DNA of 64,000 nucleotides from Clostridium nigeriense (GTDB lineage: Bacteria; Bacillota; Clostridia; Clostridiales; Clostridiaceae). A program made the translations under genes and the position numbers. The notes beneath the pieces are model-generated. The model did no database searches, was not told the origin of the DNA, and saw only the letters and a list, made by a program, of their open reading frames with translations. Below, piece after piece: positions 26,745 to 38,206 of the stretch (position 1 is its first letter; each line of letters opens with the position of its first letter). Where the stretch lies: positions 1,316,542 to 1,380,541 of the forward strand of contig NZ_LT575472.1 of assembly GCF_900086595.1 (NCBI RefSeq). Reading direction: 5' to 3'.

Positions 26745-27587
26745 ATGGTAATTAATAGGCTCTTAAATAATAATGTTGTAATTACAGTTGACTCTAATGG
26801 TGAAGAGATAATTGTTATGGGTAAGGGTATCGGATATCAAAAAGCAAAGGGCGATACCATTGACGAAGAAAAAATAAATAAGATATTTAGAATTTCTAAT
26901 AAAGATGTTTCTAATAAATTACAAGAATTACTTGATAGTATTCCAATGGAATTTGTTAAGCTAAGTAATGCTATTATTGAATATGCGCAAGAAGTATTAG
27001 ATAAAAAGTTAAATGAAAGTATTTATATTTCATTAAGTGATCATATATATACAGCAGTTAAAAGAATAAAAAATGGAGTAACAGTAAAGAATGCTCTCCT
27101 TTGGGAGATTAAGCGTTTTTATAAAGAGGAGTTTGAAATTGGTATGAAGGCCCTTGAAATTATAGAAAAGAAAACAAGGGTTAGACTTCCTGATGATGAA
27201 GCGGGATTTATTGCACTTCATATTGTGAATGCTCAATTAAATGAAGAACAGCCTATGGTAGAAGGAATTACTAAGCTAATTCATGAAATACTTACTATAG
27301 TTAGAATTCATTTTGGAGTTGAATTTAAAGAGGAATCAGTATTTTATTATAGATTTATTACACATTTAAAATTTTTCTCTCAACGTTTGTTTCAACATAA
27401 TACATACAATGGAGATTCAGATGATGATTTGTTAGATGTTATTAAATGTAAGTATAGTGAAGCCTTTGAATGTATCTTAAAAATCAAAACCTTTATTAAA
27501 AAGAAGTATGATTATGATTTAACTTCTGATGAAATGATATATTTAACTATTCATGTAGAAAAAGTTATACAAGATTCAAGGCTTTAA
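26745..27587 (+). CDS. licT: BglG/LicT family transcriptional antiterminator
   Basis: This RNA-binding antiterminator is controlled by PTS phosphorylation. The 280 residues comprise the CAT RNA-binding domain (1-58: NRLLNNNVVITVDSNGEE, VMGKGIGYQKAKGD) and two PRD domains (about 65-170 and 172-280) with conserved histidines in LSDHIYTAVKR and FIALHIVNAQ. Its own leader holds a RAT and terminator, so it is autoregulated and would also read through into the PTS operon downstream. The start follows AAAGGGAGGAAAAAAGT. Confidence 0.9.
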   Translation: MVINRLLNNNVVITVDSNGEEIIVMGKGIGYQKAKGDTIDEEKINKIFRISNKDVSNKLQELLDSIPMEFVKLSNAIIEYAQEVLDKKLNESIYISLSDHIYTAVKRIKNGVTVKNALLWEIKRFYKEEFEIGMKALEIIEKKTRVRLPDDEAGFIALHIVNAQLNEEQPMVEGITKLIHEILTIVRIHFGVEFKEESVFYYRFITHLKFFSQRLFQHNTYNGDSDDDLLDVIKCKYSEAFECILKIKTFIKKKYDYDLTSDEMIYLTIHVEKVIQDSRL

Positions 27588-27645
27588 TATAAAAATTATA
27601 TCTTTGAAAGGCGGTGATAATTATAAAAAATTAAAACTTATAACT

Positions 27646-27672
27646 GGATGGTAACATTAAGTTGGCCAAACC
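27646..27672 (+). promoter_or_regulatory. weak second RAT-like sequence before the PTS gene
   Basis: GGATGGTAAC ... GTTGGCCAAACC resembles the RAT consensus and can form a short stem, but no U-tailed terminator follows before the PTS start. It may be a degenerate site or chance. Confidence 0.3.
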
Positions 27673-27692
27673 TTCAAATTTCATATATTTAA

Positions 27693-29642
<1,950 letters not shown>

Positions 29643-29658
29643 TAATTAATTTTTAATT

Positions 29659-29682
29659 AGGCTGTCAATAGGCAGCCTTTTT
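29659..29682 (+). terminator. weak intra-operon terminator/attenuator
   Basis: AGGCTG (29659-29664) pairs with CAGCCT (29673-29678), followed by TTTTTAAA. It would lower GH1 expression relative to the permease. Confidence 0.5.
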
Positions 29683-29684
29683 AA

Positions 29685-31127
<1,443 letters not shown>

Positions 31128-31166
31128 ATAATCAGTTTTAAACTGATTATTGATAATTGAAAGTAT

Positions 31167-31200
31167 AAAAGTGGATAAATTTATTTATCCACTTTTAATT
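31167..31200 (+). terminator. bidirectional terminator of the bgl operon
   Basis: AAAAGTGGATAAA (31167-31179) and TTTATCCACTTTT arms with a TTTA loop. An additional palindrome AATAATCAGTTT/AAACTGATTATT sits at 31127-31151. The convergent gene at 31256 probably uses the same stem. Confidence 0.85.
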
Positions 31201-31255
31201 CGCAATATATTAAGATTATTCATTAATCTATATTAAAGAAATTTATAACAATATT

Positions 31256-31702
31256 TTAAAATTCACCGACAATTATACCAAATCTAAAAATCATAAATAT
31301 CATAATTAGTATATTAATTAAATAACCAATTAGTAAGGCAGACCATTTTTTATAATTCATCTTTCCCTCTATACTTCTGTACGTAAGAAAGCCAATCATA
31401 ATTATTATTCCAAGCATTATTAACGTATAAAAAATATCAAACTTAAAATTAGTTGACATAATAATCTCCTTAAATCCTAAATTTGTATAGTTATAAATGC
31501 TATGTATCATATCATAACTCATTTCCGCTATTGGTACTACGACACCTTGAGTAAGAAAAGCCATAATAGAAATTTTCCAAATCTGCTTTTTCTCTATAAA
31601 AAATGAAAATACAACTTGAGCACTTATTGCAATTAAACAATATGTAATATATCCTACATACATAAAATAACCTAAAAATAACATTGAAAAAATTTCTTCC
31701 AT
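31256..31702 (-). CDS. small polytopic membrane protein, unknown
   Basis: About 148 residues from the ATG at 31700-31702, which follows CAAGGAGATTTGAT on the minus strand; a longer frame opens at 31732 without such a site. Four hydrophobic helices are visible (residues about 5-28, 30-50, 80-105 and 115-145). No family is recognised. It is the only minus-strand gene between the two PTS operons and has a single-gene layout. Confidence 0.6.
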   Translation of the reverse strand: MEEIFSMLFLGYFMYVGYITYCLIAISAQVVFSFFIEKKQIWKISIMAFLTQGVVVPIAEMSYDMIHSIYNYTNLGFKEIIMSTNFKFDIFYTLIMLGIIIMIGFLTYRSIEGKMNYKKWSALLIGYLINILIMIFMIFRFGIIVGEF

Positions 31703-32047
31703 ATCAAATCTCCTTGGAAGTGTTTTATACACTTATATCGTATAGTTCGTCTTTTAATACAATTGCGTAATAATATATACTTTTATTATACATTTATTTA
31801 GGATATAATTCCATAAGGAATAGAGGCAATATACCTTAGCTAGAAAAAAATTAATAATTATCAACAACATAGAATGGAAGTAAATTAAAAAGTGACTTGT
31901 AGAGTGGCTAAGATAATATAATGCAAGTCTATTCTATGGGGGTTTAATATAATTTATTGTATTTGTAAAAGATAAATGTAAGTTGTAGAAATAAAGTAAA
32001 TTTATATATAATTATATTAAAACAATAGTGATAAATAGAGGTACTTT
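31703..32047 (+). other. divergent intergenic region
   Basis: This region holds promoters for the minus-strand membrane gene and the rpiR pair. A possible + promoter is TTGTAG (31983-31988), an 18-base spacer, then TATAAT (32007-32012). No RNA gene is seen. Confidence 0.45.
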
Positions 32048-32809
32048 ATGAAAATTGAAGAATTAATAAATAATAATTATGATAAATTAACGCAAAATGA
32101 TCATCAAATTTTCAATTATATAATAAATAATAAAGAAGCTTGTAAAGAAATGACATGCGAACAGCTTGCTGAAAAATGCCATATATCTAGAACAACATTG
32201 CTTAGATTTTGTCGTAAGGTGGGATTAAATTCTTTTGCTGAATTAAAATATTTATTGAAATCATCAGATTCTAAAGCCTATGAAAAATCAAATTTAGATA
32301 TAGAAGAAGCCTGCAAAACATATCATAAGATAATTGATGAAATTAAAGAGCATAAATACAATGATATTTGCTCTTTGATATATAATGCAGAAAATATTTA
32401 TATTTATGGAACTGGAAATGCTCAAAAAGCAGAAGGAGAAGAGTTTAAAAGAATATTTCTATCAGCAGGAAAATGTGTTATTGACTTATTTGACTTAGGT
32501 GAAGTTAAGCTTATGCAAAAGAAGTTTACTAGTAAGGACTTATTTGTAATAATTTCTCTGTCAGGAGAAACAGCAGAAGGAATTAAGGTGCTAAAATCTA
32601 TTGAAAGTACAGAAATAAATACATTATCTATTACACGTTTTCAAAATAACACTATAGCTAGAATGTGTAAAGATAATCTTTATGTATCAACAAAGATGTT
32701 ACAAGGATTTAAAGATATTTCGTATGAGCTTACTGCTGCCTTTTATGTCCTTTTAGATATATTATTTGTAAATTACTTAGAGTATGTAAGGGGGAGAGAG
32801 TTATTATGA
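32048..32809 (+). CDS. MurR/RpiR family regulator, first of a pair
   Basis: This sugar-phosphate-responsive regulator has an N-terminal helix-turn-helix (1-78: LAEKCHISRTTLLRFCRKVG) and a SIS sugar-phosphate-binding domain (about 100-250: IYIYGTGNAQ, FVIISLSGETAEG). Length 253 fits a compact RpiR. It overlaps the next, paralogous gene by ATGA, so the two are translationally coupled and may form a heteromer. It lies upstream of an alpha-glucosidase/PTS set that is the likely target. Confidence 0.88.
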   Translation: MKIEELINNNYDKLTQNDHQIFNYIINNKEACKEMTCEQLAEKCHISRTTLLRFCRKVGLNSFAELKYLLKSSDSKAYEKSNLDIEEACKTYHKIIDEIKEHKYNDICSLIYNAENIYIYGTGNAQKAEGEEFKRIFLSAGKCVIDLFDLGEVKLMQKKFTSKDLFVIISLSGETAEGIKVLKSIESTEINTLSITRFQNNTIARMCKDNLYVSTKMLQGFKDISYELTAAFYVLLDILFVNYLEYVRGRELL

Positions 32810-33555
32810 TTGAAGAGTTAATGAACAGGTACTATAAGAACTTAAATGAAAATGATAAGCTTATTTGTAAGTACATTATAAATAATAAAAATACTTGCTA
32901 TAAGCTTTCTATAGAAGAGTTTGCTTCAAAATGTAATGTTTCAACTACTACCTTATTTAGGTTTGCAAAAAAAATATCTTTACCAGGATTTAGTGAGTTA
33001 AAAGCAAGATTACGCTTAGAAGTAGAGTCTAAAGCTAATGATGGAAGTGATTTTTTAACTACTGTTACTTCTAGTTATCATAAGTTAGTTGAAGATATTA
33101 AAAATCGTGATTGTGATAATATATTTGATAATATATATAAGGCTAAAAGAATTATTGTATTTGGTAGTGGATATTCACAAGCTAGAGTTGCAAGTGAATT
33201 TAAAAGAATATTTTTACCAACAGAAAAGATTATTTTCAATATGCATGGGTACGATATGGTTGATGCTGTTGGAAAATTGGCAAAGGAAGATGATTTTGTA
33301 ATTATTATTTCGTTATCAGGAGAATCAAAGGGAGTAATTAAATTAGCAGAAACATTAAGATTAAATGGAATAAAAACTCTATCAATAACAAGAATGATTA
33401 ATAATTCTTTAGCAGCTTTATGTGATGAGAATCTTTATATAAATTCAATACCATTACCTAAGGAATATATTTTAGATTATGAAATATCAACTCCATATTT
33501 TATTTTAATAGAGTTATTATTTTTAAAATATCAGAAATATTTAACACTACTATAA
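32806..33555 (+). CDS. MurR/RpiR family regulator, second of a pair
   Basis: A 249-residue paralogue of the preceding protein. It has a helix-turn-helix at about 30-55 (FASKCNVSTTTLFRFAKKIS) and a SIS domain with IIVFGSGYSQARVASEFKRIF and FVIIISLSGESKG. Its ATG overlaps the TGA of the first gene. A terminator-like hairpin follows at 33640 before the HAD gene, so expression of the downstream operon may be separable. Confidence 0.88.
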   Translation: MIEELMNRYYKNLNENDKLICKYIINNKNTCYKLSIEEFASKCNVSTTTLFRFAKKISLPGFSELKARLRLEVESKANDGSDFLTTVTSSYHKLVEDIKNRDCDNIFDNIYKAKRIIVFGSGYSQARVASEFKRIFLPTEKIIFNMHGYDMVDAVGKLAKEDDFVIIISLSGESKGVIKLAETLRLNGIKTLSITRMINNSLAALCDENLYINSIPLPKEYILDYEISTPYFILIELLFLKYQKYLTLL

Positions 33556-33639
33556 ATTACAATAACTAACTTCAAATTTGGATGTACAATTTTTCATAAA
33601 TTGAAATTTCGAACAGAGTTTGTACATATTTTTTAAAAG

Positions 33640-33668
33640 AGCTAATATTATTGATTGGCTTTTTTTTA
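33640..33668 (+). terminator. terminator-like hairpin after the rpiR pair
   Basis: AGCTAAT (33640-33646) pairs with ATTGGCT (33654-33660), one G-U pair, followed by TTTTTTTATTT. It sits 40 bp before the HAD start. Confidence 0.6.
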
Positions 33669-33709
33669 TTTGTTACTATAATGATGACATTAAGAGAGGT
33701 GATCAGTAT

Positions 33710-34555
33710 ATGCAACAAATAATATTTTTTGATATTGATGGAACCTTAAGGGATGAAGTTTATGGGGTACCTGAAACTGCTAGAAATGCAATAAAGATGT
33801 GCAGGGAAAATAGTATTTATACTTGTTTATGTACAGGAAGAACTATTGGAACAATAACAGATGATGTATTAGACTTATCAACTGATGGAATTATTGCAGG
33901 TGGGGGATCTTACATTGAGTTTCAAAATGAAGTTATAAAAAAATCTTTTTTTAACATAAGTAAAATGAAAGAAGCCAGTTTCTATTTAAAAAATCTAAAT
34001 AGTGAAACGGCATTTACTTTTGAAAGTGATGATATCGTTTTTATGAATAAGACTGCAGTAGAAATATTAACCTCTCTAAATAATGAAAAGTTTAAACTAT
34101 TAAATGAAGAAGACAGAAAAAGTGCTATATTAAAACAAAAGATAATATATGAGGAAAATATTCATGATTTTAATGAAAATCTTCATGGAATAAATAAAAT
34201 ATGCTTATGGTCAAATGAAGAAGTATTTAAAAGTTTAAAAAGCATTTTTTCAGAAAATGAAATTCAGTTAGCTCAAAGTTTTAAGTTTGACTCTCGTAAT
34301 TATTATGAAATAATACAAAAAGAGTGTAACAAAGGAGAGGCAATACTTAGTTTGTGTAAACATTTAGGTATTGATTCAAATAAAACTATAGGTTTTGGTG
34401 ATGGAAGAAATGATATTGATATGCTTAAGGTTGTAGGAAGTGCAGTAGGTGTACAAGGTGGAAGTAATGAAATATTTCAATATGTTGATTCAATATGTGA
34501 AGAGCCAATGAAAGATGGAATTTATTTAGAACTAAAGAGAAGAAATCTTATATAA
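33710..34555 (+). CDS. Cof-type HAD hydrolase (sugar phosphatase)
   Basis: This is a HAD-IIB phosphatase acting on sugar phosphates or similar metabolites. ATG 33710 is chosen because AGAGAGGTGATC lies just upstream and the next residues give the nucleophile motif FFDIDGTL; the longer frame from 33620 overlaps a terminator. Of 281 residues, motif I is at 6-11 (DIDGTL), motif II is CTGRT (about 43-47) and the late motif is GFGDGRNDIDML (about 228-239). It precedes the alpha-glucosidase by 15 bp and is probably co-transcribed. The substrate is unknown. Confidence 0.85.
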   Translation: MQQIIFFDIDGTLRDEVYGVPETARNAIKMCRENSIYTCLCTGRTIGTITDDVLDLSTDGIIAGGGSYIEFQNEVIKKSFFNISKMKEASFYLKNLNSETAFTFESDDIVFMNKTAVEILTSLNNEKFKLLNEEDRKSAILKQKIIYEENIHDFNENLHGINKICLWSNEEVFKSLKSIFSENEIQLAQSFKFDSRNYYEIIQKECNKGEAILSLCKHLGIDSNKTIGFGDGRNDIDMLKVVGSAVGVQGGSNEIFQYVDSICEEPMKDGIYLELKRRNLI

Positions 34556-34570
34556 AGGAGAAGGTGTAGA

Positions 34571-36253
34571 ATGAAAAAACAATGGTGGCAAAAAGAAGTT
34601 GTATATCAAATTTACCCCAAAAGCTTCAATGATAGTAATAATGATGGGATTGGAGACATTAAAGGAATAACTGAAAAATTAGATTATTTAAGTAACTTAG
34701 GTGTAACAATGCTTTGGATTTGTCCAATTTATAAATCTCCTATGGATGATAATGGATATGACATAAGTGATTATTTTGATTTAGCACCTGAGTTTGGAAC
34801 TATGGAGGACTTAGATGAACTTATAGAAAAAGCCAAGGACAAAGGAATTAAAATAATTTTAGATTTAGTTATTAACCATACATCTGATGAACATAAATGG
34901 TTTATGGAAGCCATAAGTAATCCAAAAAGTAAATATCATGATTACTATATTTTTAAAGAAGGACAAGAAGTACCTAACAATTGGAGATCAGTTTTTGGTG
35001 GTAGTGTATGGGAAAAGGTAGAAGGAAGAGATGAATACTATTTTCATGCCTTTGGGAAAAAACAACCTGATTTAAATTGGGAAAATAAAGAGGTTCGTGA
35101 AGCTTTATATAAGATGGTTAATCATTGGTTAGAAAAAGGTATTGCTGGATTTAGAATAGATGCAATTACATTTATAAAGAAGGATTTGACTTATAAGAAT
35201 TTAGACGCAGATGGTGTAGATGGGTTAGCAAAGTGTACAAAGGCATCTAGAAATCAACCAGGTATAGAAGAGTTTTTACATGAACTTAAGAGAGAAAGCT
35301 TTGATAAATATAACTGCGTAACTGTAGCAGAGGCTCCAGGGGTATCTTATGATGAACTTGGTGATTTTATTGGTGAAAATGGATATTTTTCAATGATATT
35401 TGATTTTAAATATGCTGATTTAGATGTAGCATCTGGAAGTGAGTGGTTTAAGAGAGTTCCATGGACTGTTAAGGAATTAAGAGAAAAAATTATGACAAGT
35501 CAAATGGCTGTTCAAAAGTATGGATGGGCTGCAAACTTTATTGAAAACCATGATCAACCAAGATCTACAACAAAGTATTTATTAAATGAAGCAAATAATG
35601 AAGATGCTATAAAAATGATGGGAGCTATGTATTTCTTATTAAGGGGAACTCCATTTATCTATCAAGGTCAAGAGCTTGGAATGACAAATTTTGAAAGAAA
35701 ATCAATAGAGGAATTTAATGATATTTCAAGTATTGATCAATATTATAGATCCATAGAAGAGGGATTTAGCAAAGAGGAAGCATTAAAAATTGTTAACCTT
35801 AGAAGTAGAGATAATTCTAGAACTCCATTTCCTTGGAATTCATCAGAATATGGGGGATTTTCAAAGAAGAAGCCATGGCTTGGCATGATAGAAAACTATA
35901 AAGAAATAAATGCAAAAGCTCAAGTTGGACAAGAAGATAGTATCTATGAATTTTATAAAAATCTTATAGACTTCAGGCAAAATAGTGTATATTCAGATTG
36001 TTTGATATACGGTGATATTGCCCCAATAGATACAAAAAATGATGATGTAATAGCATATACAAGGCATAATAATAATGAAATTATATATTGCTACTTTAAT
36101 TTTAGTAAAAAAGGTGTTTTTGAACCTTTAGATATGAAAAATAAAAAAGTTATATTTAATAATCTTAAGGATTATGAAGTTAATGAAGAGGGAATAGTAT
36201 TGAAGCCACATCAAGCTTTATTAGTTACTATTAACAACATGGGAGAGGTGTAA
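34571..36253 (+). CDS. GH13 oligo-1,6-/alpha-glucosidase
   Basis: This cytoplasmic GH13 enzyme hydrolyses short alpha-glucosides, or their 6-phosphates arriving through the PTS. The 560 residues open with WWQKEVVYQIYPKSFNDSN. The catalytic set is nucleophile D197 (GFRIDAI), acid/base E254 (VAEAPG) and D328 (ENHDQPR). The FRIDAITFIKK and NHDQPR phrases fit the oligo-1,6-glucosidase branch. Trehalose-6-phosphate hydrolase (TreC) is the main alternative, because the next gene is an EIIBC. It is 4 bp from that gene. Confidence 0.85.
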   Translation: MKKQWWQKEVVYQIYPKSFNDSNNDGIGDIKGITEKLDYLSNLGVTMLWICPIYKSPMDDNGYDISDYFDLAPEFGTMEDLDELIEKAKDKGIKIILDLVINHTSDEHKWFMEAISNPKSKYHDYYIFKEGQEVPNNWRSVFGGSVWEKVEGRDEYYFHAFGKKQPDLNWENKEVREALYKMVNHWLEKGIAGFRIDAITFIKKDLTYKNLDADGVDGLAKCTKASRNQPGIEEFLHELKRESFDKYNCVTVAEAPGVSYDELGDFIGENGYFSMIFDFKYADLDVASGSEWFKRVPWTVKELREKIMTSQMAVQKYGWAANFIENHDQPRSTTKYLLNEANNEDAIKMMGAMYFLLRGTPFIYQGQELGMTNFERKSIEEFNDISSIDQYYRSIEEGFSKEEALKIVNLRSRDNSRTPFPWNSSEYGGFSKKKPWLGMIENYKEINAKAQVGQEDSIYEFYKNLIDFRQNSVYSDCLIYGDIAPIDTKNDDVIAYTRHNNNEIIYCYFNFSKKGVFEPLDMKNKKVIFNNLKDYEVNEEGIVLKPHQALLVTINNMGEV

Positions 36254-36257
36254 TAAA

Positions 36258-37667
36258 ATGAGTGATAAGTATTTAAAAATTGCAAAAGAAATTATAGCAG
36301 TAGTAGGGAAAGATAATATTCTTTCTGCTACTCACTGTGCTACAAGGTTACGTTTAATTGTAAAGGATAATAAAGCAATAAAGGATGAAGAGGTTGAGAA
36401 GATTGATGAAGTAAAAGGAGTATTTTATACTTCAGGGCAATATCAAATTATTTTAGGAACAGGAATAGTTAATAAAGTATATGTGGAGCTTAATGGGTTA
36501 GGGCTTAAAACTCTTTCAAAAGCAGAGCAAGATGCAGCTGTTAAGGATAATGAAAAGGGTTTGAGAAGGTTAATGAGAATTTTAGCTGATATATTTGTAC
36601 CTATAATTCCAATTATAGCAGCAACGGGTCTTTTCTTAGGATTGAAAGGAGTTGTATTTAATGATTCCGTACTTTCTTTATTTGGAGCAACAAGTGCTGG
36701 AATACCAGAATCAGTTCAATCCTTAGTATCAGTATTAACAGATACAGCATTTGCTTTCTTACCTGCAATAATTTGTTGGTCTGCTTTTAAAGTTTTTGGT
36801 GGCACTCCTGTAATCGGTATAGTAATTGGTTTGATGTTAGTTTCTCCTATTTTACCAAATGCTTATGCAGTGGCGGATCCAAATAGTGGTGTTGAAGCAT
36901 TAAGAATTTTTGGTATTCCAATAGTAGGATGTCAAGGTAGTGTTATTACAGCAATTATAACAGGATTTTTAGGTGCAAACTTAGAAAAGAAGTTAAGAAA
37001 AATAATGCCAAATGTTTTAGATCTAATTTTTACTCCTTTTATAGTTATGCTAGTTATGTTAGTAGTTGTATTCCTTGGTATAGGTCCAGTAATGCATAAT
37101 ATAGAACTTGGAATGGTTGGACTAATAGAAAAATTAATTGAATTACCTTTTGGTATTGGTGGGTTTGCAATAGGGGTTATCTATCCATTATCAGTTTTAA
37201 CTGGATTACATCATACTTTTGTAATGATAGAAACTTCATTGCTTGCTAATACTGGATTTAACCCTCTTATTACATTATGTGCAATGTATGGATTTGCAAA
37301 TGTTGGCGTATGTTTAGGATTTGCATTAAGATCTAAAAAGGAAAGTGTTAAGGCTACAAGTATTGGCGCTATGCTTTCACAATTATTTGGAATTAGTGAA
37401 CCTGTTTTATTTGGATTATTAATTAGATATAAATTTAAACCATTATATGTTACATTATTAACTTCAGGAATAGGAGCAGCGCTTTTATCAATATTTAGAG
37501 TTCAATCTAATTCTTATGGATTAGCAGTTGTTCCATCATATTTAATGTATATTTATGAAGGACGTCAACTATTATTTTATACATTAATATCATTAGGATG
37601 TGTAGCTTTAGCTTTTGTGTTAACATGCATATTTGCAGTTCCAAAGGAACTTACAATAGAAGAATAA
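36258..37667 (+). CDS. alpha-glucoside/sucrose/trehalose-family PTS EIIBC
   Basis: A PTS permease with EIIB (1-90) carrying C27 in THCATRLRLIVKD, and EIIC (about 105-465) with the LGLKGV and LTGLHHTFVMIETSLL motifs and about ten helices. The 469 residues end without an EIIA domain, so phosphate must come from another EIIA, such as the EIIA part of the beta-glucoside permease or a Glc-type EIIA elsewhere. The substrate is one of sucrose, trehalose, maltose or an isomaltose-type sugar and cannot be fixed by sequence. Confidence 0.85.
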   Translation: MSDKYLKIAKEIIAVVGKDNILSATHCATRLRLIVKDNKAIKDEEVEKIDEVKGVFYTSGQYQIILGTGIVNKVYVELNGLGLKTLSKAEQDAAVKDNEKGLRRLMRILADIFVPIIPIIAATGLFLGLKGVVFNDSVLSLFGATSAGIPESVQSLVSVLTDTAFAFLPAIICWSAFKVFGGTPVIGIVIGLMLVSPILPNAYAVADPNSGVEALRIFGIPIVGCQGSVITAIITGFLGANLEKKLRKIMPNVLDLIFTPFIVMLVMLVVVFLGIGPVMHNIELGMVGLIEKLIELPFGIGGFAIGVIYPLSVLTGLHHTFVMIETSLLANTGFNPLITLCAMYGFANVGVCLGFALRSKKESVKATSIGAMLSQLFGISEPVLFGLLIRYKFKPLYVTLLTSGIGAALLSIFRVQSNSYGLAVVPSYLMYIYEGRQLLFYTLISLGCVALAFVLTCIFAVPKELTIEE

Positions 37668-37680
37668 ATAGAGAAGAATA

Positions 37681-37726
37681 AAAAACACCTACTTTAGTAA
37701 TATATTTGCTAAAGTAGGTGTTTTTA
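37681..37726 (+). terminator. Rho-independent terminator of the alpha-glucoside operon
   Basis: Seventeen-base perfect arms AAAAACACCTACTTTAG (37681-37697) and CTAAAGTAGGTGTTTTT (37709-37725). Confidence 0.92.
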
Positions 37727-37920
37727 TGATTAGTAGAAAGCAAAGTAAAAAATATATATTGATTATGATAAACCTTCAAGAATTGAAGTGCTAGAAGATG
37801 AAGTAATTAAAATATGGTAAAATGTATGCTAGTAACAAGCGATAATATTTATTATTATTTAATATTAAATGCATTATATTATAAAATTAAAAAAATACAT
37901 GAAAATTGGGAAAAAATGTT

Positions 37921-37950
37921 TTGAATATTTTATGAACAATATGGTAATAT
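37921..37950 (+). promoter_or_regulatory. promoter of the riboswitch/M60 transcript
   Basis: TTGAAT (37921-37926), an 18-base spacer and TAATAT (37945-37950). The start would fall near 37957, just ahead of the riboswitch. Confidence 0.65.
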
Positions 37951-37965
37951 TTATCTATAAAAATT

Positions 37966-38041
37966 AATAGGCAAACTTAAAGAAATTTAAGGACGCAAAG
38001 CTATAGGGACTAAAGTGTTAATCTAAGTCAGCCAGTTGCCA
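37966..38041 (+). ncRNA. c-di-GMP-I (GEMM) riboswitch
   Basis: The segment carries the GEMM consensus in order: GGCAAAC at the 5' base, a short AAAGAAATTT P2 loop, GGACGCAAAGCTATAGGGACTA (37991-38012, with the conserved GACGCAAAGCC-like core), a GTGTTAATC region with AAGTCAGCCAGTTGCC closing the stem (38025-38040). A U-tailed hairpin begins right after it. The controlled gene is a surface/secreted M60 peptidase, a typical c-di-GMP target in clostridia. The sign of control (on or off) is not evident from sequence. Confidence 0.88.
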
Positions 38042-38072
38042 AAAAGTATTTATATAAATGCTTTTTGTTTTA
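38041..38072 (+). terminator. riboswitch expression-platform terminator
   Basis: AAAAAGTATTTA (38041-38052) and TAAATGCTTTTT (38055-38066) arms followed by GTTTTATT, starting at the last base pair of the riboswitch P1. Confidence 0.8.
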
Positions 38073-38136
38073 TTAAAATATTACCTTCATTTGAAATTTA
38101 TTTTAGATGGGATTTATTTTTGTGCAAACTTATATG

Positions 38137-38164
38137 ACACTACCTAAAAGGTGGTGTTTTTTGT
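38137..38164 (+). terminator. second leader terminator before the M60 gene
   Basis: ACACTACCT (38137-38145) and AGGTGGTGT (38149-38157) with an AAA loop and TTTTTTG tail. It lies inside the 5' leader, 43 bases before the start codon. Confidence 0.75.
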
Positions 38165-38206
38165 TCTCTAAAACTTTAAGATTGCCAGAAGGTGGGATAA
38201 ATAATA

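Noticed and set aside
33620..33709. Earlier start for the HAD hydrolase
   Set aside because: The extra 30 residues overlap a U-tailed hairpin and precede a good ribosome site at 33693-33702. The DxDGT motif normally lies within the first 15 residues.
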